Assembly: GCA_964368815.1 (NCBI GenBank)
Contig: CAYJDA010000002.1
Span: 128,825 to 192,824, forward strand
DNA from: CAYJBH01 sp964368815
GTDB lineage: Bacteria > Bacillota > Clostridia > Oscillospirales > Ruminococcaceae
Direction: 5' to 3'
DNA length: 64,000 nucleotides
Part shown: one piece after another, positions 7,063 to 16,178 of the stretch
How the letters are laid out: the number at the start of each line of letters is the position of its first letter
How positions within the stretch are numbered: position 1 is the stretch's first letter
The notes under the pieces: generated by a model
The model's input: the letters and a program-made list of their open reading frames with translations, nothing else
Told to the model about the DNA's origin: nothing
Database searches by the model: none
Position numbers and translations under genes: made by a program

Positions 7063-7287
7063 ATGTTTGAAAAAGTAAAAGACACAATTGTAAGTACACT
7101 CGGATGCAGTGCCGAAGAGGTTACCCTTGAAGCTAATATCACCGACGATCTTGGTGCTGACAGCCTTGATGCAGTTGAGATGAGCATGGCTTTAGAAGAA
7201 GAATTTGGTATGACCATTCCGGATGATGAGCTTGCAAACTTCAAAACTGTTAAGGATATAGTTGACTACATAGAGAAAAATAAATAA
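7063..7287 (+). CDS. acpP: Acyl carrier protein
   Basis: This 74-residue acidic protein carries the growing acyl chain on a 4'-phosphopantetheine arm. The attachment serine is Ser34 in GADSLDAVEM, and the next segment (EEEFGMTIPDDE) forms the recognition helix for Fab enzymes. Length and charge are normal. The start is preceded by AGGAG at 7052-7056. It is the first gene of a 12-gene fatty acid operon and probably its most strongly expressed member. Its TAA stop shares its last A with the accB ATG, so the two genes are likely translationally coupled. No phosphopantetheinyl transferase gene is in the window. Confidence 0.97.
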   Translation: MFEKVKDTIVSTLGCSAEEVTLEANITDDLGADSLDAVEMSMALEEEFGMTIPDDELANFKTVKDIVDYIEKNK

Positions 7288-7730
7288 TGAAAAAAGATGA
7301 TATTTACGCATTGCTAGACTATTTTCAGGCATCCAATATTGGAGAGCTGTCTTTAAAAGATGGCGAATTCGAACTTTGTGTATCCAAGGCAACGGCGGCT
7401 GTTCCAACGGTTGTTAATGCTCCGTCTGCAGTTGCCCCAGCTGTTACAGCTGTTACAGCTGCAACGGTAGCTGAAGAGCCACAGGAAGGCGAAACCATTA
7501 CAGCTCCGCTTATCGGAACTTTTTATTGCGCCCCCTCGCCGGAATCCGAGCCGTTTGTTACGGTTGGGAGTAAGGTTCGCAAGGGCGAGCCTCTTTGCAT
7601 AGTTGAAGCGATGAAGATGTTAAACGAGTTACCGGCTCCTTACGACTGTGAGATTCTAAAAATCCATGCACAGAATGCCGAGTTGGTAGGTTACGGCGAC
7701 ACGTTATTCTCGGTAAAGAGGAGTGTGTAG
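7287..7730 (+). CDS. accB: Biotin carboxyl carrier protein of acetyl-CoA carboxylase
   Basis: This 147-residue subunit carries biotin between the carboxylase and carboxyltransferase of acetyl-CoA carboxylase. The biotinyl lysine is Lys110 in EAMKMLNEL. Residues 1-33 form the N-terminal region, residues about 35-68 an Ala/Val/Pro/Thr-rich flexible linker (TAAVPTVVNAPSAVAP), and residues 70-147 the biotinyl domain with GTFYCAPSPESEPFV and the thumb-like region. The start overlaps the acpP stop by one base. accC follows after 2 bases, the usual accBC arrangement. Biotin would be attached by BirA, whose gene is not in the window. Confidence 0.96.
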   Translation: MKKDDIYALLDYFQASNIGELSLKDGEFELCVSKATAAVPTVVNAPSAVAPAVTAVTAATVAEEPQEGETITAPLIGTFYCAPSPESEPFVTVGSKVRKGEPLCIVEAMKMLNELPAPYDCEILKIHAQNAELVGYGDTLFSVKRSV

Positions 7731-7732
7731 CC

Positions 7733-9100
7733 GTGTTTAAACGTGTTTTAGTAGCAAACCGTGGTGAAATAGCGCTTAGAATTGTTCGCGCGTGCAGAGA
7801 GCTTGGCGTTGAAAGTGTGGCGGTGTATTCCGAAGCTGATGCAGACAGCCTTGCAGTACAGCTGGCAACACAGTCTATATGTATAGGCCCAGCACCCTCT
7901 AAGGACAGTTATTTAAATATGCAGGCAGTTTTAACTGCTGCATTGCAAACCGGATGTGAGGCTTTACATCCTGGCTATGGTTTTTTGTCTGAAAACGATG
8001 AATTCTCCGATCTTTGTAAAAAGCATGGGATTGTTTTTATCGGTCCATCAGGCGATGTTATTCGTAGCATGGGCAATAAGGCCTCGGCACGAAGTATAAT
8101 GAAAAAAAGCGGTGTTCCTGTAGTGCCGGGATCTGATGGTATTATTGCCAATTCAGCTCAGGCAATAGAGCTTGCAGAGAAAATCGGCTATCCGGTATTG
8201 GTTAAGGCAAGTGCAGGCGGTGGCGGAAGAGGAATGAGGGCCGCATTTAATGAATCTGAGCTTACTTCTAAGTTTACCGAGGCAACTCAAGAGGCTATTG
8301 CCTGTTTTGGCAACGGTGAGCTTTACATGGAGAAATTGATACTAAACCCGCGTCATATTGAGGTTCAGATACTTGCCGATAGTAGGGGTAATGTTATACA
8401 TCTTGGCGAGAGGGAATGCTCGATACAGCGAAAAAATCAAAAAATGGTGGAAGAGTCTCCCGCTAAGGGACTTTCTGCCGAGCTTCGAGAGCGCCTTGGA
8501 GCGGATGCGGTAGCCGCCGCTAAAGCGGTTGGATATTGCGGTGCGGGCACCATCGAATTTGTTATGGATAAAAACAATAACTACTATTTTATCGAGATGA
8601 ATACCCGTATTCAGGTTGAACATCCGGTAACCGAAATGGTAACAGGTGTAGACCTGCTTCAGGCACAGATAGAGGTAGCGGCAGGAGTGGGACTTAAGCA
8701 CTCTCAACAGGACATAGCATTTACAGGACATGCAATCGAATGCAGAATCAATGCCGAGGATGCGTTTAATGGATTTGCGGGGCGACCCGGTGAAACCGAG
8801 ATGTTGCACCTTCCCGGTGGCTGTGGCGTAAGAGTGGATACAGCACTTTATACCGGCTATCGGCTAAGCCCATACTATGATTCCATGGTTGCAAAGCTTA
8901 TTGTTCACGCCCCAACACGACTTCAGGCAATTCGCAAAATGCGCCGAGCATTAGAAGAACTTATTATTGAGGGATACCCCACAACAACCGATTTTTTACA
9001 TGAGGTAATGCATCACCCTGAGTTTGTTCGTGGCAGATACGACACCGGATTTATCGAAAAAAATATGCCCACTCTGCTTGAGTGGTGCGAAACAAAGTAG
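7733..9100 (+). CDS. accC: Biotin carboxylase subunit of acetyl-CoA carboxylase
   Basis: This 455-residue ATP-grasp enzyme carboxylates the biotin of AccB with bicarbonate and ATP. Motifs include VLVANRGEIALRIVRACRE (5-23), the glycine-rich ATP loop KASAGGGGRGMRAA (about 160-173), EVQILADSRGN, GERECSIQRKNQK and IEMNTRIQVEHPVTEMVTG, which holds catalytic and metal-binding residues. Length matches E. coli AccC (449). The start is a GTG two bases after accB. Context with accB, accD and accA gives the complete carboxylase that makes malonyl-CoA for the Fab enzymes downstream. Confidence 0.97.
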   Translation: MFKRVLVANRGEIALRIVRACRELGVESVAVYSEADADSLAVQLATQSICIGPAPSKDSYLNMQAVLTAALQTGCEALHPGYGFLSENDEFSDLCKKHGIVFIGPSGDVIRSMGNKASARSIMKKSGVPVVPGSDGIIANSAQAIELAEKIGYPVLVKASAGGGGRGMRAAFNESELTSKFTEATQEAIACFGNGELYMEKLILNPRHIEVQILADSRGNVIHLGERECSIQRKNQKMVEESPAKGLSAELRERLGADAVAAAKAVGYCGAGTIEFVMDKNNNYYFIEMNTRIQVEHPVTEMVTGVDLLQAQIEVAAGVGLKHSQQDIAFTGHAIECRINAEDAFNGFAGRPGETEMLHLPGGCGVRVDTALYTGYRLSPYYDSMVAKLIVHAPTRLQAIRKMRRALEELIIEGYPTTTDFLHEVMHHPEFVRGRYDTGFIEKNMPTLLEWCETK

Positions 9101-9115
9101 ATTTAAAGGAGAAGA

Positions 9116-9994
9116 ATGAAGGGGATTTTTGCAAATCGTCGTGAACGGATGTTACAACTCAAAACAAAAAGGGAGCAACTTGGGAACGCCTCGCTAATTA
9201 AGCAGGGAATGCCTTGTCCTTCCTGTAGCGTTGAAAATGATAATGTTGAGCTTAACAACAACCTTATGGTATGTCAACATTGCGGACATCATCTGCCAAT
9301 CTCGGCATATCATCGCTTAAGCCTTCTGCTCGACAGCGGAAGTTTTAGTGAGATAGAACCCAAGATGCAAAGTGCCGATCCCCTCTCCTTTCCAAAATAT
9401 AAAGAGAAGATTGATTCGCTTCAAAGCTCTACCGGATTAAAAGACGGTATAGTTGCCGCATCGGGTAGAATAAGTGGCTATCCGGCTGTAGTGGCGGTTC
9501 TGGATAGCCGTTTTCTTATGGGAAGCATGGGTGCAGTTGTAGGAGAAAAAGTAAGCTGTGCCGTGGAATATGCCACAAAGCATCAATTACCGCTTATTAT
9601 TTTTTCGGCAAGTGGCGGTGCTAGAATGCAGGAGGGCATAATCTCTCTTATGCAGATGGCAAAAACATGTGCGGCAGTTGAACGTTTTGCAAATGCGGGA
9701 GGATTATTTATATCCTATCTAACACACCCTACAACCGGCGGAGTAACCGCAAGTTTTGCCTCAATGGGCGATATTACCTTAGCTGAACCAAATGCTCTTA
9801 TCGGATTTGCAGGGCCAAGAGTAATCGAACAAACCATTGGTCAAAAGCTACCGGAAGGATTTCAACGCTCGGAATTTTTGCAACAACATGGGTATGTAGA
9901 CAAGATTATATCCCGAGATAAAATGAAGTCAACCCTTACCCAGCTGTTAAGGTTACACAGCACCAGAGCACACGGTTCAAGAAGGAGCAGATAA
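9116..9994 (+). CDS. accD: Acetyl-CoA carboxylase carboxyltransferase subunit beta
   Basis: This 292-residue beta subunit moves the carboxyl group from biotin to acetyl-CoA with AccA. The N-terminal zinc ribbon is complete: CPSC at about 34-37 and CQHCGHH about 20 residues later. The crotonase-like domain contains SRFLMGSMGAVVGEK, FSASGGARMQEGI and LTHPTTGGVTASFASMGD. Length is typical. AAGGAG lies just upstream of the ATG. accA follows one base after the stop with a TTG start, which suggests tightly coupled production of the two subunits of the alpha2beta2 enzyme. Confidence 0.96.
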   Translation: MKGIFANRRERMLQLKTKREQLGNASLIKQGMPCPSCSVENDNVELNNNLMVCQHCGHHLPISAYHRLSLLLDSGSFSEIEPKMQSADPLSFPKYKEKIDSLQSSTGLKDGIVAASGRISGYPAVVAVLDSRFLMGSMGAVVGEKVSCAVEYATKHQLPLIIFSASGGARMQEGIISLMQMAKTCAAVERFANAGGLFISYLTHPTTGGVTASFASMGDITLAEPNALIGFAGPRVIEQTIGQKLPEGFQRSEFLQQHGYVDKIISRDKMKSTLTQLLRLHSTRAHGSRRSR

Positions 9995-9995
9995 G

Positions 9996-10817
9996 TTGGA
10001 TAAAAACACCTACCCTGAATGGGAAAAAGTTGTTCTTGCAAGAAATGCGGGACGACCAAATATAACCGAGATTATTGAGGCGTTATTCGGCGATTTTTTT
10101 GAACAACAGGGCGACCGATTGTCGATGGAGGATGCAAGCATAAAGGGCGGAATTGCCACCTTTCACGGCCGACCGGTAACAGTTATCGGGCACTGTAAGG
10201 GAAGAGAACTTGAGGAAAATCTTCGCTTTAATTTCGGCATGCCAAACCCACAGGGATATCGAAAGGCAGTACGACTTATGAAGGCGGCAGAAAAGTTTAA
10301 CCGCCCCATTATAACCTTTATCGACACGCCCGGCGCATACCCGGGAATGGAAGCAGAAGCTAACGGTCAGGGAAGTGCAATAGCAAACTGCATAGCCGAG
10401 ATGAGTTCTTTATCCGTTCCAACAATATCGGTGATTTTAGGAGAAGGCGGAAGCGGAGGAGCTCTTGCACTGGGTGTTGGAAACAGGGTGTTGATGGCTG
10501 AAAATGCAATATATTCAGTGCTATCCCCTGAAGGGTTTGCATCAATACTCTGGAAGGATTCCTCCCGTGCAATGGAGGCAAGCCGTTACATGAAACTTAC
10601 CGCAGATGATTTAAAGATACTCGGCATTGTAGACGAAGTCATACCTGAGCCGGAGGGTGGAGCGCATACCGATAAAGAGCTGTTTATCCAGTCTGTAAAC
10701 AACAGTATTTTCGACTCATTAGAGCAGCTATCTAAAGTTTCAGATTATGCGGCTCACCGCTATCGCAAGTTTAGAGCCATGGGTAATAAATTCGTAACCG
10801 ACAGCGAAAAGGCGTAA
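9996..10817 (+). CDS. accA: Acetyl-CoA carboxylase carboxyltransferase subunit alpha
   Basis: This 273-residue alpha subunit forms the carboxyltransferase active site with AccD. Recognisable parts are LSMEDASIKGGIATFHGRPV, GRELEENLRFNFGMPNPQGY, ITFIDTPGAYPGMEAEANGQ and ILGEGGSGGALALGVGN. The protein is shorter than E. coli AccA (319) because the N-terminal region is reduced, which is common in Firmicutes. It starts with TTG, preceded by AAGGAG at eight bases. fabH follows 26 bases later in the same operon. Confidence 0.95.
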   Translation: MDKNTYPEWEKVVLARNAGRPNITEIIEALFGDFFEQQGDRLSMEDASIKGGIATFHGRPVTVIGHCKGRELEENLRFNFGMPNPQGYRKAVRLMKAAEKFNRPIITFIDTPGAYPGMEAEANGQGSAIANCIAEMSSLSVPTISVILGEGGSGGALALGVGNRVLMAENAIYSVLSPEGFASILWKDSSRAMEASRYMKLTADDLKILGIVDEVIPEPEGGAHTDKELFIQSVNNSIFDSLEQLSKVSDYAAHRYRKFRAMGNKFVTDSEKA

Positions 10818-10843
10818 CAAACGCAGGAAAGGAATATACACCC

Positions 10844-11788
10844 ATGATGCCAGGAATAGAGATTTTATCCTCCGGAAGAAGCTTGCCAAAAAATGTGTAT
10901 TCAAACAATGACATGAAACAGTTTGTTGACACCGACGACGAATGGATAACCGAACGTACCGGAATAAAGCAACGATATTTTTGTAACGACGATGAAAGTT
11001 GCAACAGCCTTGCTTTAAAGGCGGCTGAAAAAGCCCTTGAAGGCTCCGGACTTTCGAAAGAGGATATTTCAATTTGTATAGTAGCAACCTTTACAGCGGA
11101 TTATGCCACACCATCAACCTCCTGTATGGTTCAGCAGGGCTTGGGTCTTTCTGAAAACACACTATGCATAGACTTAAACTCTGCATGCACAGGTTTTATC
11201 TATGCGCTGGATACTGCAAGAGCATTACTGATGGCTCACCAAAAAAGCTATGCACTTGTGGTTGGAGCCGAACAAATTAGCAAAATAACCGATTTTACCG
11301 ACCGCTCTACCTGCGTATTATTTGGGGACGGTGCATCGGCAGTTGTTGTTAAGCTATCTGATAACCACCATTATTTCAGCCATTTCGGTGCAAGGGGAAA
11401 CAGCGAGGTTCTATACTCCCAAAGAAATTGTGAAAAAGAACGGGTTGTAATGAACGGAAAAGAGGTTTTTCGTTTCGCAACCGAGGTGTTAAACTCGACA
11501 CTTAAAAAATTATTGGAGGATGCTAAAAAAACTGCCGACGAGGTAGACCACATCATCTGCCATCAAGCAAACTCCAGAATTATAGATTTTGCGGCAAAAA
11601 AAGCAGGGCTTTCGCCGGATCGATTATACAAAAATATCGATCGTTACGGAAACACCTCGGCGGCAAGTATTCCCATTGCGCTGGACGAAATGTATGAAAA
11701 CAAACTTATTAAAGCAACCGACAGCATTATTTTAATTGGGTTTGGCGGTGGCCTTACCTATGGTGGTATCTATATCGCTAAAGCATAA
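10844..11788 (+). CDS. fabH: 3-oxoacyl-ACP synthase III
   Basis: This 314-residue condensing enzyme starts fatty acid synthesis by joining an acyl-CoA primer to malonyl-ACP. The thiolase-fold catalytic triad is visible: Cys115 in LNSACTGFIYA, His in IICHQANSRI and Asn in RYGNTSAASIP. The C-terminal loop GFGGGLTYGG is typical. Two ATGs stand together at the start after GGAAAGGAA, so the protein may begin one residue later. Primer preference (acetyl or branched) cannot be read from the sequence. The gene follows accA and precedes fabK with about 56 bases between. Confidence 0.95.
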   Translation: MMPGIEILSSGRSLPKNVYSNNDMKQFVDTDDEWITERTGIKQRYFCNDDESCNSLALKAAEKALEGSGLSKEDISICIVATFTADYATPSTSCMVQQGLGLSENTLCIDLNSACTGFIYALDTARALLMAHQKSYALVVGAEQISKITDFTDRSTCVLFGDGASAVVVKLSDNHHYFSHFGARGNSEVLYSQRNCEKERVVMNGKEVFRFATEVLNSTLKKLLEDAKKTADEVDHIICHQANSRIIDFAAKKAGLSPDRLYKNIDRYGNTSAASIPIALDEMYENKLIKATDSIILIGFGGGLTYGGIYIAKA

Positions 11789-11844
11789 CAAATGAATCGG
11801 TTTACTATATCTTAGCTACCTTGACGTTATTGAAAGGATTAATT

Positions 11845-12783
11845 ATGAGACTAAACAACATGTTGAACATTGAGTTCCCCTTTATTCAGGGTGGAATGGC
11901 AAATATTGCTACCGGAGAGTTTGCCGCTGCCGTCTCTAATGCAGGCGGACTCGGACTTATCGGTGCCGCAGCCATGACTGCTGAGAAATTAGAGCAGGAG
12001 ATAAAAATCTGCCGTGAAAAAACCGATAAACCTTTCGGTGTAAACATAATGCTTATGAATCCCGACTCCGAAAAAATGGCAGAGTTGGTTATTAAACAAG
12101 GTATTAAATTTTTAAGTACCGGTGCGGGAAACCCCTCAAAATACATTAAAGGCTGGAAAGAGGCCGGAATATTTGTAATGCCGGTTATTCCTGCGCCGAT
12201 TCTTGCAAAACGTGTCGTAGATTACGGTGCAGATGCAGTTATTGCAGAGGGAACCGAGAGCGGTGGACATGTTGGCGAGATGACAACCATGGCATTAATT
12301 CCACAGGTAGTTGATGCTGTAAATGTTCCGGTTATTGCCGCGGGCGGTATTGCCGATGGACGACAACTTGCAGCAGCCTTTGCACTGGGTGCTTGTGGTG
12401 TTCAGCTTGGAACCTGCCTTCTTACCAGCGTTGAGTGCCCGATACACGACAATTATAAACAGGCGGTTATTAAGGCTAAGGGTAGTGATACCGTTGTAAC
12501 CGGAAGAAGTATAGGCGCACCGGTTCGCATTATTAAAAACCAAATGTCTAAAGCATATATCCAGAAGGAAAAAGAGGGTGCTACTCTCATGGAGTTAGAA
12601 CACTTTACGCTTGGAAGCCTAAGACGCTCGGTTTTTGACGGGGATACAGCAACAGGCAGCCTAATGGCGGGACAAACAGCAGGGCAGCTTACCGAAATAC
12701 GACCACTGCGAGCCATATTTGAAGAAATGTTTGAAGAAGCTAAGCGTGTTGCAGCTAATCTTACCATTGAGGAAAGTAACTAA
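11845..12783 (+). CDS. fabK: Enoyl-ACP reductase II (FMN-dependent)
   Basis: This 312-residue flavoprotein catalyses the last reduction of each elongation cycle. It belongs to the nitronate monooxygenase-like TIM-barrel family, with FPFIQGGMANIATGEFAAAV at the N-terminus, SNAGGLGLIGAAAM, GTESGGHVGEMTTMALIP and AAGGIADGRQLAAAFALGA, which contributes to FMN phosphate binding. FabK replaces FabI in streptococci and many clostridia, and no fabI is seen here. I chose the ATG at 11845, which follows GAAAGGA at 7 bases, over a TTG 24 bases earlier. The stop overlaps the fabD ATG by one base. Confidence 0.94.
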   Translation: MRLNNMLNIEFPFIQGGMANIATGEFAAAVSNAGGLGLIGAAAMTAEKLEQEIKICREKTDKPFGVNIMLMNPDSEKMAELVIKQGIKFLSTGAGNPSKYIKGWKEAGIFVMPVIPAPILAKRVVDYGADAVIAEGTESGGHVGEMTTMALIPQVVDAVNVPVIAAGGIADGRQLAAAFALGACGVQLGTCLLTSVECPIHDNYKQAVIKAKGSDTVVTGRSIGAPVRIIKNQMSKAYIQKEKEGATLMELEHFTLGSLRRSVFDGDTATGSLMAGQTAGQLTEIRPLRAIFEEMFEEAKRVAANLTIEESN

Positions 12784-13715
12784 TGAAAAATACGGCTTTT
12801 TTATATGCGGGTCAAGGCAGCCAACATGTCGGAATGGGTGTTGATTTATATGAGAAATACCCAACCTTTGCTAAAACTGTTAACAAGGCACAAACACTAC
12901 TTGATTTTGAGCTGTTGCAGCTGTTTAAAGAAGGTCCCGAAGAGAAGCTATCGCGAACCCTTTATACTCAACCGTGTATGGCGGTGTTTGCTGCAGGAGT
13001 TACCGAGATACTTTATGAAAACGACATTAAACCTTTGGCTTTGGCAGGACTGAGTCTTGGTGAGTATTCAGCACTTTATGCGGCCGGCTGTATGAATTTA
13101 GAAACCTTAATTCCATTAATGAGCTTTAGGGCGAAGGCTATGGAAACGGCATGCGATGGAATTAAATGTGGTATGTCGGCAGTGTTGGGTTTAAATAGAG
13201 ATAAGCTATCGGATATCTGTAACGAGGTTAAAGAGGTTAGCATAGCTAATTATAATTGTCCCGGCCAGCTGGTTATTGCCGGAAAAGCTGAGGCTGTTGA
13301 TAAAGCAGGGGAGCTTGCTAAAGAAGCAGGAGCAAAACGTTGCTTACCATTAAATGTGAGCGGTGCATTTCACACTAAATTAATGGCACCGGCGGCAAAA
13401 CAGCTTGAAAATTATTTTATTAACATCGAATTTAGTGATGCTAAAATACCGGTTTACCACAACCTAACCGCTAAACCGATATCGGTTGGCGATAGTTTAA
13501 AAGATGTGTTACAACAGCAGGTTATGAGCAGTGTATTCATGCAGGATATAATTGAAAATATGGTATCGGACGGAATTGAGAGATTTATCGAGATAGGTCC
13601 GGGCAAGGCGCTTTCAGGCTTTGTTAAAAAAACAGCTCCCGGCGTGGAGTGCTATTCTATAGACTCTGCTGAAGATTTAGAAAAGGTTATAGCAATATTT
13701 AAGGAGGAGCAGTAA
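12783..13715 (+). CDS. fabD: Malonyl-CoA:ACP transacylase
   Basis: This 310-residue enzyme transfers malonyl from CoA to ACP. The N-terminal FLYAGQGSQHVGMG is the usual oxyanion-hole segment. The nucleophile is Ser91 in AGLSLGEYSAL, and the catalytic His is in VSGAFHTKLMAPA near residue 198. IEIGPGKALSGFVKK near the C-terminus is also typical. The ATG overlaps the fabK stop (TAATG) and the TAA stop overlaps the fabG ATG, giving one-base overlaps at both ends. Confidence 0.96.
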   Translation: MKNTAFLYAGQGSQHVGMGVDLYEKYPTFAKTVNKAQTLLDFELLQLFKEGPEEKLSRTLYTQPCMAVFAAGVTEILYENDIKPLALAGLSLGEYSALYAAGCMNLETLIPLMSFRAKAMETACDGIKCGMSAVLGLNRDKLSDICNEVKEVSIANYNCPGQLVIAGKAEAVDKAGELAKEAGAKRCLPLNVSGAFHTKLMAPAAKQLENYFINIEFSDAKIPVYHNLTAKPISVGDSLKDVLQQQVMSSVFMQDIIENMVSDGIERFIEIGPGKALSGFVKKTAPGVECYSIDSAEDLEKVIAIFKEEQ

Positions 13716-14455
13716 TGCTAACAGGAAAAAATGCGGTAGTAACCGGTGGCGGACGCGGTATTGGAAGCGGAATATGCTTACAGCTTGCATCGCTTGGAGC
13801 AAATGTAGTTATTAATTATGCCGGAAACAGTGAATCGGCTGAAAAAACCGCTGAACTTTGCAGGGCAAAAGGTGTTAAAGCTATAACTTTAAAGGCAGAT
13901 GTTTCGGTAGCAGCTCAGGCTACCGAGTTGATAGAAAAATGCATTTCCGAGTTTGGCAGTATCGACATATTGGTAAATAATGCCGGTGTTACACGTGATA
14001 ATTTAATAATGCGCATGAGTGAAGAAGATTTCGACATGGTTATAAACACCAACCTTAAAGGCGCTTTTTTATGCACTAAAATTGCCTGCCGCCCTATGAT
14101 GAAACAAAAGTTTGGGCGGATAATTAATATCGGTAGCGTCGTTGGTGGTCACGGAAACGCAGGCCAATGCAACTATGCCGCAAGCAAAGCAGGTATTGTT
14201 GGGTTTTCCATGTCGATGGCAAAGGAGTTTGCTACTAAAGGAGTTACCGTTAATGTTGTTGCTCCCGGATACATCGAAACCGATATGACCGAAGTTTTAT
14301 CGGATACAGTTAAGGAACAAATTAAGGCCACTATTCCGGTGAGTCGGCTTGGTAGTACCGAGGACATTGCAAATGCTGTTGCCTTTTTCGCTTCACCTGC
14401 TTCAAGCTATATAACGGGACAAACTCTTTATGTAGATGGCGGTATGGGTATTTAA
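13715..14455 (+). CDS. fabG: 3-oxoacyl-ACP reductase
   Basis: This 246-residue short-chain dehydrogenase reduces 3-oxoacyl-ACP with NADPH. The cofactor motif GGGRGIGSG lies at residues 11-19, NNAG at 88-91, and the catalytic Ser141, Tyr154 and Lys158 in INIGSVVGGHGNAGQCNYAASK. The C-terminal GQTLYVDGGMGI is the standard ending of FabG. The start overlaps the fabD stop by one base and follows AAGGAGGAG. fabF comes after a 26-base gap. Confidence 0.97.
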   Translation: MLTGKNAVVTGGGRGIGSGICLQLASLGANVVINYAGNSESAEKTAELCRAKGVKAITLKADVSVAAQATELIEKCISEFGSIDILVNNAGVTRDNLIMRMSEEDFDMVINTNLKGAFLCTKIACRPMMKQKFGRIINIGSVVGGHGNAGQCNYAASKAGIVGFSMSMAKEFATKGVTVNVVAPGYIETDMTEVLSDTVKEQIKATIPVSRLGSTEDIANAVAFFASPASSYITGQTLYVDGGMGI

Positions 14456-14481
14456 TTTATTAGAAGACTATGGGAGGAAAT

Positions 14482-15726
14482 ATGAATCGTCGTAGAGTTG
14501 TAATTACCGGAGTAGGAAGTATTACTCCGCTTGGAAAAAACACACAGCTACTTTGGGAAAACGCTAAAAACGGCGTTTGCGGAATATCACCGATTGAGAG
14601 TTACGACTGCTCTAACCAAAAGGTTAAACTTGCCGCAGAGGTAAAGGATTTTAATCCTGAGCTATACATGGATAAAAAAGAATCTCGACGCATCGACCGA
14701 TGCTCGCAGTTTGCTATTGCCGCTGCAAAACAGGCGGTTGAGGATAGCGGAATAGATGTCACAAAAGAAGATCCCTATCGGTGCGCTGTAATATTTGCTA
14801 CCGGAATAGGTGGGCTTGACACAATTCAAAAAGAGTGTGTTAAGGGTGAAGAAAAAGGGTACGACCGCGTTTCTCCCTTCTTTATTCCCATGAGTATTGC
14901 GAACATGCCCGCAGGTAATGTTGCTATTACACAGGGTTTTAAAGGTCTTTGCACCTGTCCTGTTACTGCATGTGCCTCCGCAACCAACGCCATCGGTGAT
15001 GCCATGCGATATATTGCCGACGGGTATGCCGAGGTGGTTCTGTGTGGCGGAAGTGAAGCAAGTATCACTCCTTTCGGAGTAGGTGGATTTACATCTTTAA
15101 AAGCGCTTAGCCTGTCTGATGATGTAACAAGAGCCTCCATACCCTTTGATGGCGAGCGTTCCGGCTTTGTTATGGGTGAGGGCAGCGGTGCTCTTATACT
15201 GGAAGAACTTGAGCATGCTACTGCAAGAGGAGCTAAAATTTTAGGTGAAGTTGTGGGATACGGGGTAAGCTGCGATGCTCATCACATAACTGCGCCTTTG
15301 CCGAACGGAGAAGGTGCCGCACACGCCATGAAAATGGCTGTAGAGTCAGCAGGAATAAACATGGAGGATGTTGGATATATTAACACCCACGGAACATCAA
15401 CCCCATTAAACGATGCTGCCGAGTCTAATGCGATTAAGTTAGCCTTTGCAGAACATGCATATAAAATATCTATAACTTCAAGCAAATCCATGACAGGACA
15501 TCTTCTTGGTGCCGCCGGAGCGGTTGAGGGCATTATCACCATGCTTACCCTACAAGAAGGCTATGTTACCCCTACAATAGGCTATAAGGTAGCCGACCCC
15601 GAATGTGACCTGGATGTTACACCAAATGTGGGAAAACATGTCGACCTTGTTTACGGCATGTCTAACTCGCTTGGTTTTGGAGGACACAATGCAAGCATAA
15701 TTTTAAAGAGGTATGAAGAATGCTGA
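14482..15726 (+). CDS. fabF: 3-oxoacyl-ACP synthase II
   Basis: This 414-residue elongating condensing enzyme has the catalytic Cys164 in PVTACASATNAIGDAM and the two histidines in NTHGTSTPLND and KSMTGHLLGAAGAVEG. It starts MNRRRVVITGVGSITPLG, matching the usual FabF N-terminus. The ATG at 14482 follows GGGAGGAA at 14472-14479; an in-frame ATG twelve bases earlier overlaps that ribosome site and is rejected. The 3' end overlaps fabZ by seven bases. It is the only elongating synthase in the operon, with no fabB or fabA/fabM for unsaturated chain formation in the window. Confidence 0.97.
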   Translation: MNRRRVVITGVGSITPLGKNTQLLWENAKNGVCGISPIESYDCSNQKVKLAAEVKDFNPELYMDKKESRRIDRCSQFAIAAAKQAVEDSGIDVTKEDPYRCAVIFATGIGGLDTIQKECVKGEEKGYDRVSPFFIPMSIANMPAGNVAITQGFKGLCTCPVTACASATNAIGDAMRYIADGYAEVVLCGGSEASITPFGVGGFTSLKALSLSDDVTRASIPFDGERSGFVMGEGSGALILEELEHATARGAKILGEVVGYGVSCDAHHITAPLPNGEGAAHAMKMAVESAGINMEDVGYINTHGTSTPLNDAAESNAIKLAFAEHAYKISITSSKSMTGHLLGAAGAVEGIITMLTLQEGYVTPTIGYKVADPECDLDVTPNVGKHVDLVYGMSNSLGFGGHNASIILKRYEEC

Positions 15727-16175
15727 ATATAGAACAAATTAAGGAGATAATTCCCCATCGTTATCCATTTTTGTTAATCGACAGAATAACCGAAATGGTT
15801 GTGGGTGAGAGTGCTGTTGCAATAAAATGTGTAACGGCAAACGAGGAGTTTTTTAATGGTCACTTTCCTCAAAAACCGGTTATGCCGGGGGTTCTGATAA
15901 TAGAAGCGCTCGCCCAGACAGGCGCTGTTGCTATATTAAGTGAGCCGGAGAATAAGGGCAAGATAGCATTATTTGGTGGAATAAAAAATGCAAGATTTCG
16001 TCGGCAGGTTGTTCCGGGAGATGTGCTAACCTTAAGCTGTAAAATAATCCGCCGTCGTGGCCCTGTAGGTGTAGGTGAAGCTGTTGCTACGGTAAACGGA
16101 GAGGTTGCGGTTACCGCAGAGCTAACCTTTGCAATAGATAACTCAGAAATCGACAGTAATACAAGGGAGGCTTAA
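15720..16175 (+). CDS. fabZ: 3-hydroxyacyl-ACP dehydratase
   Basis: This 151-residue hot-dog-fold enzyme dehydrates 3-hydroxyacyl-ACP to trans-2-enoyl-ACP. The catalytic His48 lies in NGHFPQKPVMPGVL and Glu62 in IEALAQTGA. The N-terminal IIPHRYPFLLIDRI is typical. The ATG lies inside the last codons of fabF (seven-base overlap), so translation is likely coupled. It completes the set of elongation enzymes in this operon. Whether it also isomerises, as some clostridial FabZ proteins do, cannot be told from the sequence. Confidence 0.96.
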   Translation: MLNIEQIKEIIPHRYPFLLIDRITEMVVGESAVAIKCVTANEEFFNGHFPQKPVMPGVLIIEALAQTGAVAILSEPENKGKIALFGGIKNARFRRQVVPGDVLTLSCKIIRRRGPVGVGEAVATVNGEVAVTAELTFAIDNSEIDSNTREA

Positions 16176-16178
16176 TCC

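Noticed and set aside
8342..8809. 155-residue minus-strand reading frame
   Set aside because: It lies inside accC, which is conserved over its whole length, and looks like random antisense coding.
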